Position numbers and translations under genes: made by a program. Positions 7,331 through 15,445 of a stretch of DNA of 32,043 bases are shown piece by piece. The number at the start of each line of letters is the position of its first letter. Within the stretch, counting starts at the first letter, position 1. The notes under the pieces are model-generated. The model was given only the letters and a program-made list of their open reading frames with translations. It did not search any database and was not told where the DNA came from. The DNA comes from SAR324 cluster bacterium lautmerah10 (GTDB lineage Bacteria; SAR324; NAC60-12). The DNA is taken from positions 1-32,043 of the forward strand of contig LNZD02000017.1 of the NCBI GenBank assembly GCA_001469005.2. The letters are read 5' to 3'.

Positions 7331-9196
7331 ACAGCATTTGGCAAGACGGGTATTGACTCTCGCCGTTCCTTCCACAATAAGATGATCTCCCTTATAAACA
7401 GTTTCCCTGAATATTTTTTCTTGCAACCCCCCAGATTCCTGAGCTGAGACCTCGCCTCCTGTCTCTGCCGGACCTTCATTAACCGAGGGGCCAACCTCTT
7501 TTGATTTTTCAAGGAACCAACCTGACAATTCCTCACATCGAATGCTTCCATCGCCAATACAGAATAGGATATGTTCAAAGGACTGGTTTTTTCTGGTTCG
7601 GCACTCCTGATCCATCTTTCCGTCCCGGATCATTTTGCTGAGGTTGAGTCCGTTTCCTCGAAATTCTTTTTCCAGCATTTCGGTTCCCTGCTTTCTACAG
7701 GTTTCACGATGCTGTTCCAAGAGGGCATGCTTGATTTTGTTGCGGGCATGACGGGTTTTTACCAAATCCAGCCATTCCTTCCGGGGAACCTGTTTGGTGG
7801 AAGTCATGATTTCCACCGTGTCTCCGTTTTCCAGTGGAATTTCCAGCTTGGTGATGGTTCCGTTGGTTTTGGCGCCAACGATCCGGTTGCCGACTCCAGT
7901 ATGGATCGCGTAGGCAAAATCAATCGCCGTCGCTCCACGGGGAAGTTCGAAGATATCCCTTTTGGGAGTTCTGACAAAAATTTTGTCGGAATAGAATTCA
8001 AACCCCGGTTGAAAATCTGATTTTTTTTCAATTGTTTTTACAGAATCCGGCAGACTCTCATTCGCATGCATTTCAGGATTCTTTTTTTTTCTCGGATGAC
8101 TCAAATCCTTTCCGGGATTATTTTCCCCAGGTGAGTGGGGAGAATCCGGTGAGGACTTATAAAGCCAATGAGCAGCGAATCCATTTTCTGCAACCCGATG
8201 CATTTCTTGGGTGCGTATTTGGATTTCCAGAGGTTCTCCCTCATCATTTAAAACTGTGGTGTGCAATGACTGATAACCGTTTGGTTTAGGTTGAGAAATA
8301 TAATCTTTGTAACGGTCATCAATCGGAATCCAGCGTTCATGAATGTAACTCAAGGCAGTGAAGCAATCCCTCACATGTTCAACCAATACCCTGAAACCCG
8401 TCAGATCATGGATCTTTTCAAAATCATCATCGACGCGTTTTAATTTTTCAAAAATCGAGTAAAATCGCTTGTAACGTCCCTGAACCTGATGTTTCAACCC
8501 CGCTTCTTGGAGCATCTTCTGAATCTCCTGAAGGGTTTTTTCAACCAGCATTCTCCGCTGATCCCGTTTCCTTGCCACCAAACGTTTTAGATCCGCATAC
8601 TGTTCAGGCTGAAGTATTTGGAAAGCACGGTCCTCCAACTCGGATTTGATCCAGAAAATACCGATTCTGCTTGCTAGGGGTGCATCAACGTAGAGATTGA
8701 TCCATGCGGATTGCTGTTTTTCTTCATCGTCTAAAGGCTCCGGCCATTCCAGTTTTTGCATCCTCAGGGCAAGATAGACACTAACCAACTGCACATCAGA
8801 CAGGAGGGAGGCGATCATCCTGATGGCAAGATTTGCCTGTTTTTCAACCTTTGGTGTGTTAGAAACAGTTGAAACCTTCTGCAGCCTGAAATAATGAGGA
8901 AGTGCCTCTTGAAATATTTCATTCGAAGCCTCCTCTTCAGATCTTTGATCCGCTACAGTCTTACAGTAGGATGGAAGTGTTTCAGGATTTTGATAGAGAT
9001 CAAACAGGAGTGCCGCTACCCAGAAAGGGCGGTCTGGAGATAAGCGGGCAAGTTTATCATTCAGTGATGACCTAATCCTTGGATCAGGCTCCCGACGTTC
9101 CCAGTCGTCTATCAGAGGGCGGAGTTGAGGATGCCCAAGTACATTTTGTATTATCTGAGGCTTTTCAGCCTTTTTCCATTGCACATCATCTCCCAT
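7283..9196 (-). CDS. relA: RelA/SpoT-type (p)ppGpp synthetase, hydrolase-degenerate and C-terminally truncated
   Basis: 637 residues. The N-terminal HD region has lost its metal site: the usual L-L-H-D is A-L-L-F-D and the usual R-L-H-N is R-M-Q-K, so it should not hydrolyse ppGpp. The synthetase domain is intact: G-R-Y-K-R-F-Y-S-I-F, I-H-D-L-T-G-F-R-V-L, P-K-P-N-G-Y-Q-S-L-H-T-T and I-Q-I-R-T-Q-E-M-H. A TGS domain follows (F-V-R-T-P-K-R-D-I-F-E-L-P-R-G-A to G-D-T-V-E-I), then helical sequence and the start of the conserved-cysteine domain, L-A-K-C-C-L-P-K-Q-G-D-P-I. The protein stops seven residues later. The rest of that domain, its later metal ligands and the ACT/RRM domain are missing; RelA is normally about 740 residues. 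This is therefore a RelA-like synthetase without its usual ribosome-sensing end, or an assembly junction. ATG start at 9196. Confidence 0.85.
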   Translation of the reverse strand: MGDDVQWKKAEKPQIIQNVLGHPQLRPLIDDWERREPDPRIRSSLNDKLARLSPDRPFWVAALLFDLYQNPETLPSYCKTVADQRSEEEASNEIFQEALPHYFRLQKVSTVSNTPKVEKQANLAIRMIASLLSDVQLVSVYLALRMQKLEWPEPLDDEEKQQSAWINLYVDAPLASRIGIFWIKSELEDRAFQILQPEQYADLKRLVARKRDQRRMLVEKTLQEIQKMLQEAGLKHQVQGRYKRFYSIFEKLKRVDDDFEKIHDLTGFRVLVEHVRDCFTALSYIHERWIPIDDRYKDYISQPKPNGYQSLHTTVLNDEGEPLEIQIRTQEMHRVAENGFAAHWLYKSSPDSPHSPGENNPGKDLSHPRKKKNPEMHANESLPDSVKTIEKKSDFQPGFEFYSDKIFVRTPKRDIFELPRGATAIDFAYAIHTGVGNRIVGAKTNGTITKLEIPLENGDTVEIMTSTKQVPRKEWLDLVKTRHARNKIKHALLEQHRETCRKQGTEMLEKEFRGNGLNLSKMIRDGKMDQECRTRKNQSFEHILFCIGDGSIRCEELSGWFLEKSKEVGPSVNEGPAETGGEVSAQESGGLQEKIFRETVYKGDHLIVEGTARVNTRLAKCCLPKQGDPIQGGKYGF

Positions 9197-9354
9197 GAGA
9201 TATCCCGCTCAAGAGCTTGATTGCATCGGTCAATCCGGTTGATGAGATTCCCGGATCGATTCTAAAGAAAATGTAATTTCTTCAAATTGGTGAACAGAAC
9301 TTCAAATTTAACCAATTCGCTTACTCGATCTGCCAGGTGACTTAAAAATCATCT

Positions 9355-9933
9355 CTAGAACTGGTTCGTTTTAAAATAAGTATACAGCTTGATATCAATT
9401 CCATCACCCTTTTCCGCAGCATCATCCAGATATGGAAGAATTTTATCGGCTTTTAAAACAATCACCTCAATACATTCACCAGGCTCATTTTCTGCCTCAG
9501 GGAAACGGTTTTGCGGGATTTCTTCATCAATGGAAACAAATGCCATAAAACAGGATTCAGAAAGCAACCCAGGCGAAGTGTAGAGCGGGGGTGTCACCGA
9601 TTCAATTTTACCGAAATAACCGGTCTCTTCCTTTAGTTCACGCACTGCTGTTTCTGCTGGTGATTCTCCTTCATCTATCAATCCTGCAGGAAATTCAAGT
9701 AAATATTTACCTGTTGGTGGACGAAATTGACGAATCAGCACAAAAGAACCCGAAGGGACCAAACGTGGAACAATCACCACTGCACTTGAGCGACTACTGC
9801 GATGCACTCCCTCCCAATGACGGATTTGATTCTTCTCATCACGGTAAGTCAGTTCCACCAGTTCAGTCCATCGGTTTCGAAACAACGTTTTTTCTTCCAG
9901 AATCTGACTGGGCAGCGTCTTTTCAGTTCTCAA
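9355..9933 (-). CDS. Nudix hydrolase, NUDT5/ADP-ribose pyrophosphatase-like
   Basis: 192 residues. A complete Nudix box (G-x5-E-x7-R-E-L-K-E-E-T-G-Y) lies at residues 84-106. The surrounding sequence resembles ADP-sugar pyrophosphatases of the NUDT5/NudF type: W-E-G-V-H-R-S-S-R at 40-48, Q-F-R-P-P-T-G-K-Y-L-L-E-F-P-A-G at 69-84, and S-P-G-L-L-S-E-S at about 120-127, in the loop that carries a catalytic acidic residue in this group. Such enzymes split ADP-ribose or related ADP-sugars to AMP and a sugar phosphate. The start is TTG at 9933; no better upstream codon was found. It lies 158 bp upstream of relA's start side on the same strand, but no functional link is implied. Confidence 0.85.
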   Translation of the reverse strand: MRTEKTLPSQILEEKTLFRNRWTELVELTYRDEKNQIRHWEGVHRSSRSSAVVIVPRLVPSGSFVLIRQFRPPTGKYLLEFPAGLIDEGESPAETAVRELKEETGYFGKIESVTPPLYTSPGLLSESCFMAFVSIDEEIPQNRFPEAENEPGECIEVIVLKADKILPYLDDAAEKGDGIDIKLYTYFKTNQF

Positions 9934-10163
9934 ATCGTAATCAAAATTTTTTTAACAAGATTTTTTTGTCCATGATTATCATTCTGGGATGGTTTCGGAG
10001 CAAGCCCAAAGGGGGTACATGTTTATTCAAGGTTTTTCCAAATGGATGTTTTTATGCCTCCAGATTTAAGACACTGGAAAAACTAAAAGGGGCATCATTC
10101 TAACACAAAAAGCTTTTGCTTTGTCTTTTGTCCAGGGCTGCCTTAAATCATACAAAGGCTGAA

Positions 10164-10634
10164 ATGTTTCGACTAAAATTACTCTGGGTCGGAAAGACCA
10201 AGGAAACCTTCCTCCAGGAAGGAATTCAACAGTATCAAAAAAAACTTAGGCCATACCTTCGCTTGAGCATTGAGGAAGTTCCTGCCTCACAACACCGAAA
10301 AAGCGGGAATAAGGACTCTATCAGAGAGGAAACCCAGAAAATTTTGCAAAAGGCGGATTCTGCAGAACAGACCATATTTCTTGATGAAAAGGGGAAAGGA
10401 CTTTCTTCTGAAGAATTTGCCTCTTTTCTGGAGCAACAAATGAACTCCGGAATTTCCTCAATGACCTTCGTGATTGGTGGAGCCTATGGATTTCAGCAGG
10501 ACCTCCTCCCGGGGTCTGCAAAAAAAATCCGACTTTCTGAAATGACCCTGAATCATCAAATGGTTCGCATTTTATTCTTAGAACAGCTTTATCGGGCCTT
10601 CACGATTATCCGTGGAGAATCTTATCATCACTGA
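10164..10634 (+). CDS. rlmH: 23S rRNA pseudouridine-1915 N3-methyltransferase RlmH
   Basis: Starting at ATG 10164, with AAAGG seven bases upstream, gives 156 residues, the normal RlmH size. The frame is open further 5' but that part is not family-like. RlmH is a small SPOUT (trefoil-knot) methyltransferase that uses SAM to methylate pseudouridine 1915 in helix 69. The knot sequence is clear: F-V-I-G-G-A-Y-G-F, then L-S-E-M-T-L-N-H-Q-M-V-R, and the C-terminal R-A-F-T-I-I-R-G-E-S-Y-H-H. It is the first gene of a long plus-strand run. The preceding 230 bp contain no gene I can support. A five-pair repeat (TCACT 10628-10632 / AGTGA 10640-10644) straddles the stop codon. Confidence 0.93.
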   Translation: MFRLKLLWVGKTKETFLQEGIQQYQKKLRPYLRLSIEEVPASQHRKSGNKDSIREETQKILQKADSAEQTIFLDEKGKGLSSEEFASFLEQQMNSGISSMTFVIGGAYGFQQDLLPGSAKKIRLSEMTLNHQMVRILFLEQLYRAFTIIRGESYHH

Positions 10635-10663
10635 CCTTTAGTGAATTCCATTCATTCTAAATC

Positions 10664-11929
10664 ATGAAAAGTTTATTGGGTTTCGCACTTCTTCTATTGT
10701 TGATTTCCGGATTGGGTTATTTTGCCCTACTCAACAATCACAACGTGGCCGTTCATCTTTATGGGTCATTCACTCTGCAATTTGCAGTCTGGACCATGAT
10801 TTTGGGATGTTTTGCTTTAGGCTTCCTTCTTTCCGAATCAAGGTTTTTATTTTCCAGTCCTCAAAGTTGGATCAACCGTCTCCGCAAAATTTGGAAGAAC
10901 AGAGGGGAAAGGCAAAGGCTCGGACGCCAAGATCATTTCCGCAAGGCTCTGCTTGAGGGGAACTATACTGAGATGGAAAAAAATTTCCGCCTTCTTGAAA
11001 AAGATCCGGAAGCTCTCATTCATTTAAAAATTCAACACCTCGAACAACTGCGTTTTTTTGAAAGTAAAGAAGAAGTATTCAGGAGGTATGACGAAGCTAT
11101 ATCCGACCAACCCAATCAACTGGAATTAGAACTCTCCTTTTTCAGAATGCTCCTCTGGCAAAAGGATTGGTCTGGACTCGAGGAACACTCAACCAGGATG
11201 AAAAAGAAATTTCCAGATCATCCTGAAGTGCTTGAGGGGCTTTCCCGAATGATGGAGCAGGAACAGAACTGGAAGCAATGTGTTGAGCTTGAAAGAAGAT
11301 TACTGGAGGAATTCCCAAAAAATTTTGGAGAAAGTTTTTTCTTGGACAAACACATTGAACATCTAAAAAAAGCTTTTCAGCATGATCCAGAGGATTTTCA
11401 GGATTGGGACTTTAGTTATCTGAAACCTTTTCTTTCCGAAATCCAAATTCATACTTTGCAAACCATTGGAAAGATCGAATTACAGCGTTCCAGAGAAGAA
11501 TATGAAAAAGCATCGGTACTCTGCACGAAACTTTTTTTGGAAAATGGAGAAACGGAAATCCTCCATCTTTGGGAGGAACTTTTTCTGGAAAGCAATAAAA
11601 GTTCTATTGTCCTGGACAGTCTCAAGCAGACCCAGAGTTCGAAAAAAATTAATCCCTATATTTCTTTGATGCTTGCAAAAGCACATTACCTACGGATGGA
11701 ATACGAAAAAGCTTCAGTTGTCTTATCTCGTCTCAAATGGCCTGATGGAAACACACCCGAGTTGCAACATGCGCTGAATTTACTGATTGCCCGGCATGAA
11801 AAACGAGAACAGGAAATGCCCTACCTCCTCAGCGAATGGTTGCCGGAAAAACGTTTGCTTGATATTCCTCTAGAAAACATGAAATTTTTTGAATCCTCCC
11901 CTCTGCTGGAAATGAATCCGAACACATGA
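10664..11929 (+). CDS. LapA-domain membrane protein with LapB-like TPR region
   Basis: 421 residues. Two transmembrane helices lie at about 3-22 and 38-60, with the LapA (DUF1049) signature between them: N-N-H-N-V-A-V-H-L-Y-G-S-F, then L-G-C-F-A-L-G-F-L-L-S. A basic cytoplasmic stretch (about 68-95) leads into some 300 residues of helical TPR-like repeats, such as Y-E-K-A-S-V-L-C-T-K-L-F and Y-E-K-A-S-V-V-L-S-R-L. In enterobacteria LapA and LapB (YciM) are separate adjacent genes, and LapB controls LpxC proteolysis by FtsH. Here the two modules look fused, with no rubredoxin-type CxxC pair at the end, so the LPS role is an inference from architecture. It lies 29 bp after rlmH and upstream of recO. 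Confidence 0.7.
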   Translation: MKSLLGFALLLLLISGLGYFALLNNHNVAVHLYGSFTLQFAVWTMILGCFALGFLLSESRFLFSSPQSWINRLRKIWKNRGERQRLGRQDHFRKALLEGNYTEMEKNFRLLEKDPEALIHLKIQHLEQLRFFESKEEVFRRYDEAISDQPNQLELELSFFRMLLWQKDWSGLEEHSTRMKKKFPDHPEVLEGLSRMMEQEQNWKQCVELERRLLEEFPKNFGESFFLDKHIEHLKKAFQHDPEDFQDWDFSYLKPFLSEIQIHTLQTIGKIELQRSREEYEKASVLCTKLFLENGETEILHLWEELFLESNKSSIVLDSLKQTQSSKKINPYISLMLAKAHYLRMEYEKASVVLSRLKWPDGNTPELQHALNLLIARHEKREQEMPYLLSEWLPEKRLLDIPLENMKFFESSPLLEMNPNT

Positions 11930-11985
11930 CCACCAGACAGATTCCTTCAATTGGCAAAGTGACTCTTTACATCATTTCCTGAACA

Positions 11986-12168
11986 ATGCAACTCCATCAA
12001 ACAAAGTCTCTGGTCCTCAAAACAACAAGCTATCGGGATAAAGACCTGGTGGTTCATTTTCTGACAAAAGAGTTCGGAAAAAAAACTGGAATTTTTTACG
12101 GCGCTCGCAGTCAACGCTCGGCGTACCGGCTATTTTACAGAATTGGTTCATATTTCCCTGATTCCTGA
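11986..12168 (+). pseudogene. recO: recO, N-terminal OB-fold fragment
   Basis: 60 codons. The first 45 or so match the start of the RecO OB fold: S-L-V-L-K-T-T-S-Y-R-D-K-D-L-V-V, then F-L-T-K-E-F-G-K-K-T-G and Y-G-A-R-S-Q-R-S. After that the frame reads into unrelated residues and stops at 12168. RecO loads RecA onto SSB-coated DNA in the RecFOR pathway. The rest of the gene continues in another frame from about 12129. The second half of the OB fold and the start of the helical domain, about 60 residues, are absent, so a single-base sequencing slip cannot explain it. Confidence 0.75.
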
Positions 12169-12649
12169 TCCTGAAAGCGAGGCTTATTTTGAGCTTCTTG
12201 AAAATGCCTTGAATCATCTTCCCTCAAAAAAAGATATCACTGCACACAAGATTGAATTTGAACTGAAACTTCTTCATCTTCTGGGTGTTTACCCCCAGTT
12301 GGAACACTGTGTGATTTGTTCAAAACCCGTTTTTCAGGAAGTGCCGGTAAAAACCGAATTGAATCCAAAAAAAAACCGCCTTTACCAGATTGACATTTCT
12401 CATGGAGGAGTTCGTTGTGAAACATGTTTTAGCTCTCATTCGCAATCGATTCTCATAAACCCCGGAAGTTTCATGTTTCTCAATCGCTGGAGTAAAACGT
12501 TGAGAAATTTCAACTCCCTAGAAATCAGGCAAACTCGACAAAATCTGGCAGAAATCAAACCACTCATCCAGGAATCATTCAAACTTCATCTGCCTCGACA
12601 GCCAAAGGTAAGCAGCCTACTGGAAAAAGCCCTTGATGGGGTGAGTTAA
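12143..12649 (+). pseudogene. recO: recO, C-terminal fragment with zinc site
   Basis: The frame resumes family-like sequence at Y-F-T-E-L-V-H-I, about four codons before the first TTG. It continues through P-D-P-E-S-E-A-Y-F-E-L-L (helical domain) and E-L-K-L-L-H-L-L-G-V-Y-P-Q-L-E-H-C to the RecO zinc ribbon C-V-I-C ... C-E-T-C, ending at 12649. All four zinc cysteines are present. Without the first domain this part should not support RecO function. It overlaps the N-terminal fragment in a different frame. The stop codon lies inside a GC-rich hairpin. Confidence 0.75.
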
Positions 12650-12665
12650 AACTCACCCACTCTTT
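12639..12665 (+). terminator. Hairpin overlapping the recO stop codon
   Basis: GGGTGAGTT (12639-12647) and AACTCACCC (12650-12658) are perfectly complementary with two bases between them. The TAA stop of recO spans the tip. The stem is followed by a short CTCTTT stretch, so it could act as a weak intrinsic terminator before recJ. Confidence 0.5.
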
Positions 12666-12721
12666 AACATCGAATAGAATAATGATAGGCTTCTGTTTGT
12701 GAATCCAGAGGGAGAAGAATC

Positions 12722-14494
12722 ATGCTGCAATGGCCAGAGACTCAAAATTGGGAAGATCTTGAAACTGCGGAAAATCGGATCCAGGCCAAAGATCTCAGCA
12801 GCGAATTCGAAATTTCTCAGATCCTCGCACGCCTTCTTGTTTCAAGAAACCTGACCAGTAAAAAACTGGTCCTGAATTTTCTCGAACCCCATTCCAAAAT
12901 TTGCCACGACCCATTTTTGATGCGGGACATGGATCTCGCGGTCGAACGACTGATCAATGCTCTTTGTCTTGGTGAAAAGGTTGTCATTTACGGGGATTAT
13001 GATGTTGATGGAACCGCCGGAACAGTGATGCTCTACCGCTTTCTGCAAAGGTTGGGAATGAGGGTCAGCTATTTCATTCCAAAGCGGCTTAAAGACGGCT
13101 ACGGGTTAACAGAACAAACATTAATTGAACTCCAAAAACGCGATCCACGTCTTATCATTACCGTTGACAACGGAGCCCGGGCAGTTGAGGAAGCGGCTTT
13201 CTTAAAGAGGATGGGAATCGACTTGCTGATCACCGACCATCACACCCCAGGTGAACAATTACCCGATGCTATGGCGATGATCAACCCGATGCGTCCTGAC
13301 TGCTTGTATCCATTTAAAGGGTTATCAGGAACCGGGGTGGCCTACAAACTACTGGAAGCCTTGGATTATCAACTCAGTCTAGACGGTTTCTGGGAAAGGA
13401 CTGGTAAAGTCCGTGCGGATCTTCATGAGGAATTGGATTTGGTTGCATTCGCTACCATTTCCGACAGCATGCCGATGACCGATGAAAACCGTTTTCTTGT
13501 GCAGAAGGGACTTGAGCATTTGAATCCCTGCAGGCGTCCCGGATTTCAGGCATTGCTTAGAGTTTGCGGAGTGCGAGGCCGGGTCACTCCAACAGAAATC
13601 AGCTTCAAGCTGGCACCCAAGATAAATGCTGCAGGAAGGGTTGATGATCCAAACCTTGGAGTAAAGCTTCTTTTATCCCAGTCATTGACCGAGGCCAGAC
13701 CTTTCGCAGATAAAATGTTTTCCCTGAACCAGCAAAGACAGAAAATTGAGGCACGTGTTTTCAGCGATGCTTTTGCCCAGGCTCGCCAACAAATCAATCA
13801 AAAAGCACTGATACTTGTTGATCAGCAATGGCACCCTGGGGTGATGGGCAACATTGCCTCAAGGATTTCTAGACATTTCGGAAAAACAACCTTGGCCTTA
13901 ACCTTCAATGCAGGTAATTCAACAGAACGATTTCAGGAATCCATAGCAGTGGGGTCTGCAAGAAGTGTGGGTGACCTTGACCTGTGCAGCCTTCTTCAGG
14001 AATGCAGGCAGATGCTGAACCGTTTCGGAGGACATCCTGCTGCTGTCGGATTGAGTCTTTCAGAAAAAAACTTGGATCGTTTCTGCCAAAGGTTTCAACA
14101 ACTACTGAGCCACCAATCACAACAAGCTTCTCCACAAGAAAAATCCAGTGCGGTTGGTCTTGTCATCGATGCCTGGCTCAACCAGGATGAGTTTAAACCT
14201 CAACTTGGGAAGGAATTACTGAGATTGTCACCTTTTGGTCGTGGAAATCCGGAACCCGTTCTTGGTGTCCGAAATGTTATGCCACACACTGCAGAGGTAT
14301 TCGGGAAAAAGCATCTTAAATTTCAGTTTGGCCCAAAACATAACAGTACCGAAGTGATTGCCTGGAATGGAGAAAAATGGTTTGAATGGATGGGGAACAA
14401 GGCAGATCTTGCTATCAGTCCCACGGTTTATGGAAGAAATATAAGGGAGCAGAAAATTCAATATCAGGCGGTTGGCATCAAACCCACGAAATAA
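12722..14494 (+). CDS. recJ: Single-stranded-DNA-specific exonuclease RecJ
   Basis: 590 residues, normal for RecJ, a 5'-3' ssDNA exonuclease of the DHH family used in RecF-pathway recombination and repair. Motif I is Y-G-D-Y-D-V-D-G (about 95-102), motif II I-T-V-D-N-G, motif III I-T-D-H-H (the DHH), and motif IV is in the I-S-D-S-M-P-M-T-D-E-N-R segment. The DHHA1 domain with G-G-H-P-A-A-V-G and the C-terminal OB domain (L-S-P-F-G-R-G-N-P-E-P-V) are all there. A strong GAGGGAGAAG ribosome site precedes ATG 12722. It follows recO, a partner in the same pathway, which is broken here while recJ is intact. Confidence 0.95.
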   Translation: MLQWPETQNWEDLETAENRIQAKDLSSEFEISQILARLLVSRNLTSKKLVLNFLEPHSKICHDPFLMRDMDLAVERLINALCLGEKVVIYGDYDVDGTAGTVMLYRFLQRLGMRVSYFIPKRLKDGYGLTEQTLIELQKRDPRLIITVDNGARAVEEAAFLKRMGIDLLITDHHTPGEQLPDAMAMINPMRPDCLYPFKGLSGTGVAYKLLEALDYQLSLDGFWERTGKVRADLHEELDLVAFATISDSMPMTDENRFLVQKGLEHLNPCRRPGFQALLRVCGVRGRVTPTEISFKLAPKINAAGRVDDPNLGVKLLLSQSLTEARPFADKMFSLNQQRQKIEARVFSDAFAQARQQINQKALILVDQQWHPGVMGNIASRISRHFGKTTLALTFNAGNSTERFQESIAVGSARSVGDLDLCSLLQECRQMLNRFGGHPAAVGLSLSEKNLDRFCQRFQQLLSHQSQQASPQEKSSAVGLVIDAWLNQDEFKPQLGKELLRLSPFGRGNPEPVLGVRNVMPHTAEVFGKKHLKFQFGPKHNSTEVIAWNGEKWFEWMGNKADLAISPTVYGRNIREQKIQYQAVGIKPTK

Positions 14495-14583
14495 TACCGA
14501 GATTGAATGACATATTTTTAAAAAACCACCCTATCTGTTAAGTTCATTTTTACGCTATCACTAGATAATCCCTTGTCCTCAAA

Positions 14584-15411
14584 ATGCTGATCCTTGGAAC
14601 CTGGTTCAGTCTTTTACTTTACAGCGTCAGTTGGGTTTCAGGACTCACTCTCGATTCTTCGAGCCGCTATGCCTGGTTGGATCTCCAGGTTTTAAGACTT
14701 GCCTGGTTGCTTCATACCCTGGTTCTTCTGATTACTCTTTATACTGTTTCTCAATGGCCTGCGACCTTCGTAGGAGATTTTTTGAATGGAGTTGCGTGGG
14801 TCTGTCTTGTTGTATCCCAGGCTTTCCCTGGTCGCTGGAAGACCATGAACCATTCATCAATGCTTCGGGTTTTCAGTATTTTGCTCTTGGGTCTTTCAAC
14901 CTCGATCAGTCAGGTTCATTTTCCCGGACTGGCAGTGATTCATCAACAGAACTGGCTTCATCAGACTCTCCTTGCCAGCCATGTCATTAGTTTTATTGCC
15001 GGTTACGTACTGTTCGGAGCTGCATGCGTAGCTGCAATCCTTTTTCTTTACCAGGAGCATCAAATCAAAGCCAAACTCGTTGGCATCGTAAAAAACCGTT
15101 TTCCCGCGTTGGCTACTCTGGACAAGATCAATCTGAGAGCAACCCAATGGGGTTTTGTTGGACTAACGTTGGGAATGATCTTGGGAATGATGCTTTCCGA
15201 AGGACAACGGACAGGTTGGTCTGCTATTCGGCTAGGACTTTCGATGGGAGTCTGGTGTACTTATGCAGTTCTGATTTTACTTCGTGAACTGAGCCCAGCA
15301 CCTAATCGTTGGTATGCACTGTGGCCGATCCTAGGCTTTCTTATGATGCTGATGGCACTGGTTCTTGAATGGCGGCAGTTGATGCTTGAAGATCTGCCCA
15401 TTCAGCTTTAG
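14584..15411 (+). CDS. CcsA/HemX-type cytochrome c assembly membrane protein
   Basis: 275 residues with about eight hydrophobic helices. The second half matches the CcsA/CcmC/HemX family: W-L-H-Q-T-L-L-A-S-H-V-I-S-F, A-A-I-L-F-L-Y-Q-E-H-Q-I-K, and L-D-K-I-N-L-R-A-T-Q-W-G-F followed by a glycine-rich helix. Members handle haem at the inner membrane, either in cytochrome c maturation or, for HemX, in controlling HemA. The usual partner hemA is not next door. Instead the next gene is a polyprenyl-synthase-like protein. It is 90 bp downstream of recJ; the start ATG 14584 has no strong ribosome site. Confidence 0.75.
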   Translation: MLILGTWFSLLLYSVSWVSGLTLDSSSRYAWLDLQVLRLAWLLHTLVLLITLYTVSQWPATFVGDFLNGVAWVCLVVSQAFPGRWKTMNHSSMLRVFSILLLGLSTSISQVHFPGLAVIHQQNWLHQTLLASHVISFIAGYVLFGAACVAAILFLYQEHQIKAKLVGIVKNRFPALATLDKINLRATQWGFVGLTLGMILGMMLSEGQRTGWSAIRLGLSMGVWCTYAVLILLRELSPAPNRWYALWPILGFLMMLMALVLEWRQLMLEDLPIQL

Positions 15412-15445
15412 ACGTACATCCAAAAGCAATTCATCATACTCAAGT

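Noticed and set aside
9355..9933. Nudix enzyme as a ppGpp hydrolase partner of relA
   Set aside because: The sequence around the Nudix box is NUDT5/ADP-ribose-pyrophosphatase-like, and simple adjacency is not enough to claim alarmone hydrolysis.
9591..10103. A 170-residue plus-strand frame
   Set aside because: Most of it is antisense to the Nudix gene, whose motifs are certain. The part beyond the gene is short, low-complexity and unlike any family.
11986..12649. Programmed frameshifting in recO
   Set aside because: About 60 residues of the family are absent from every frame at the break, and no slippery site with a downstream structure was seen.
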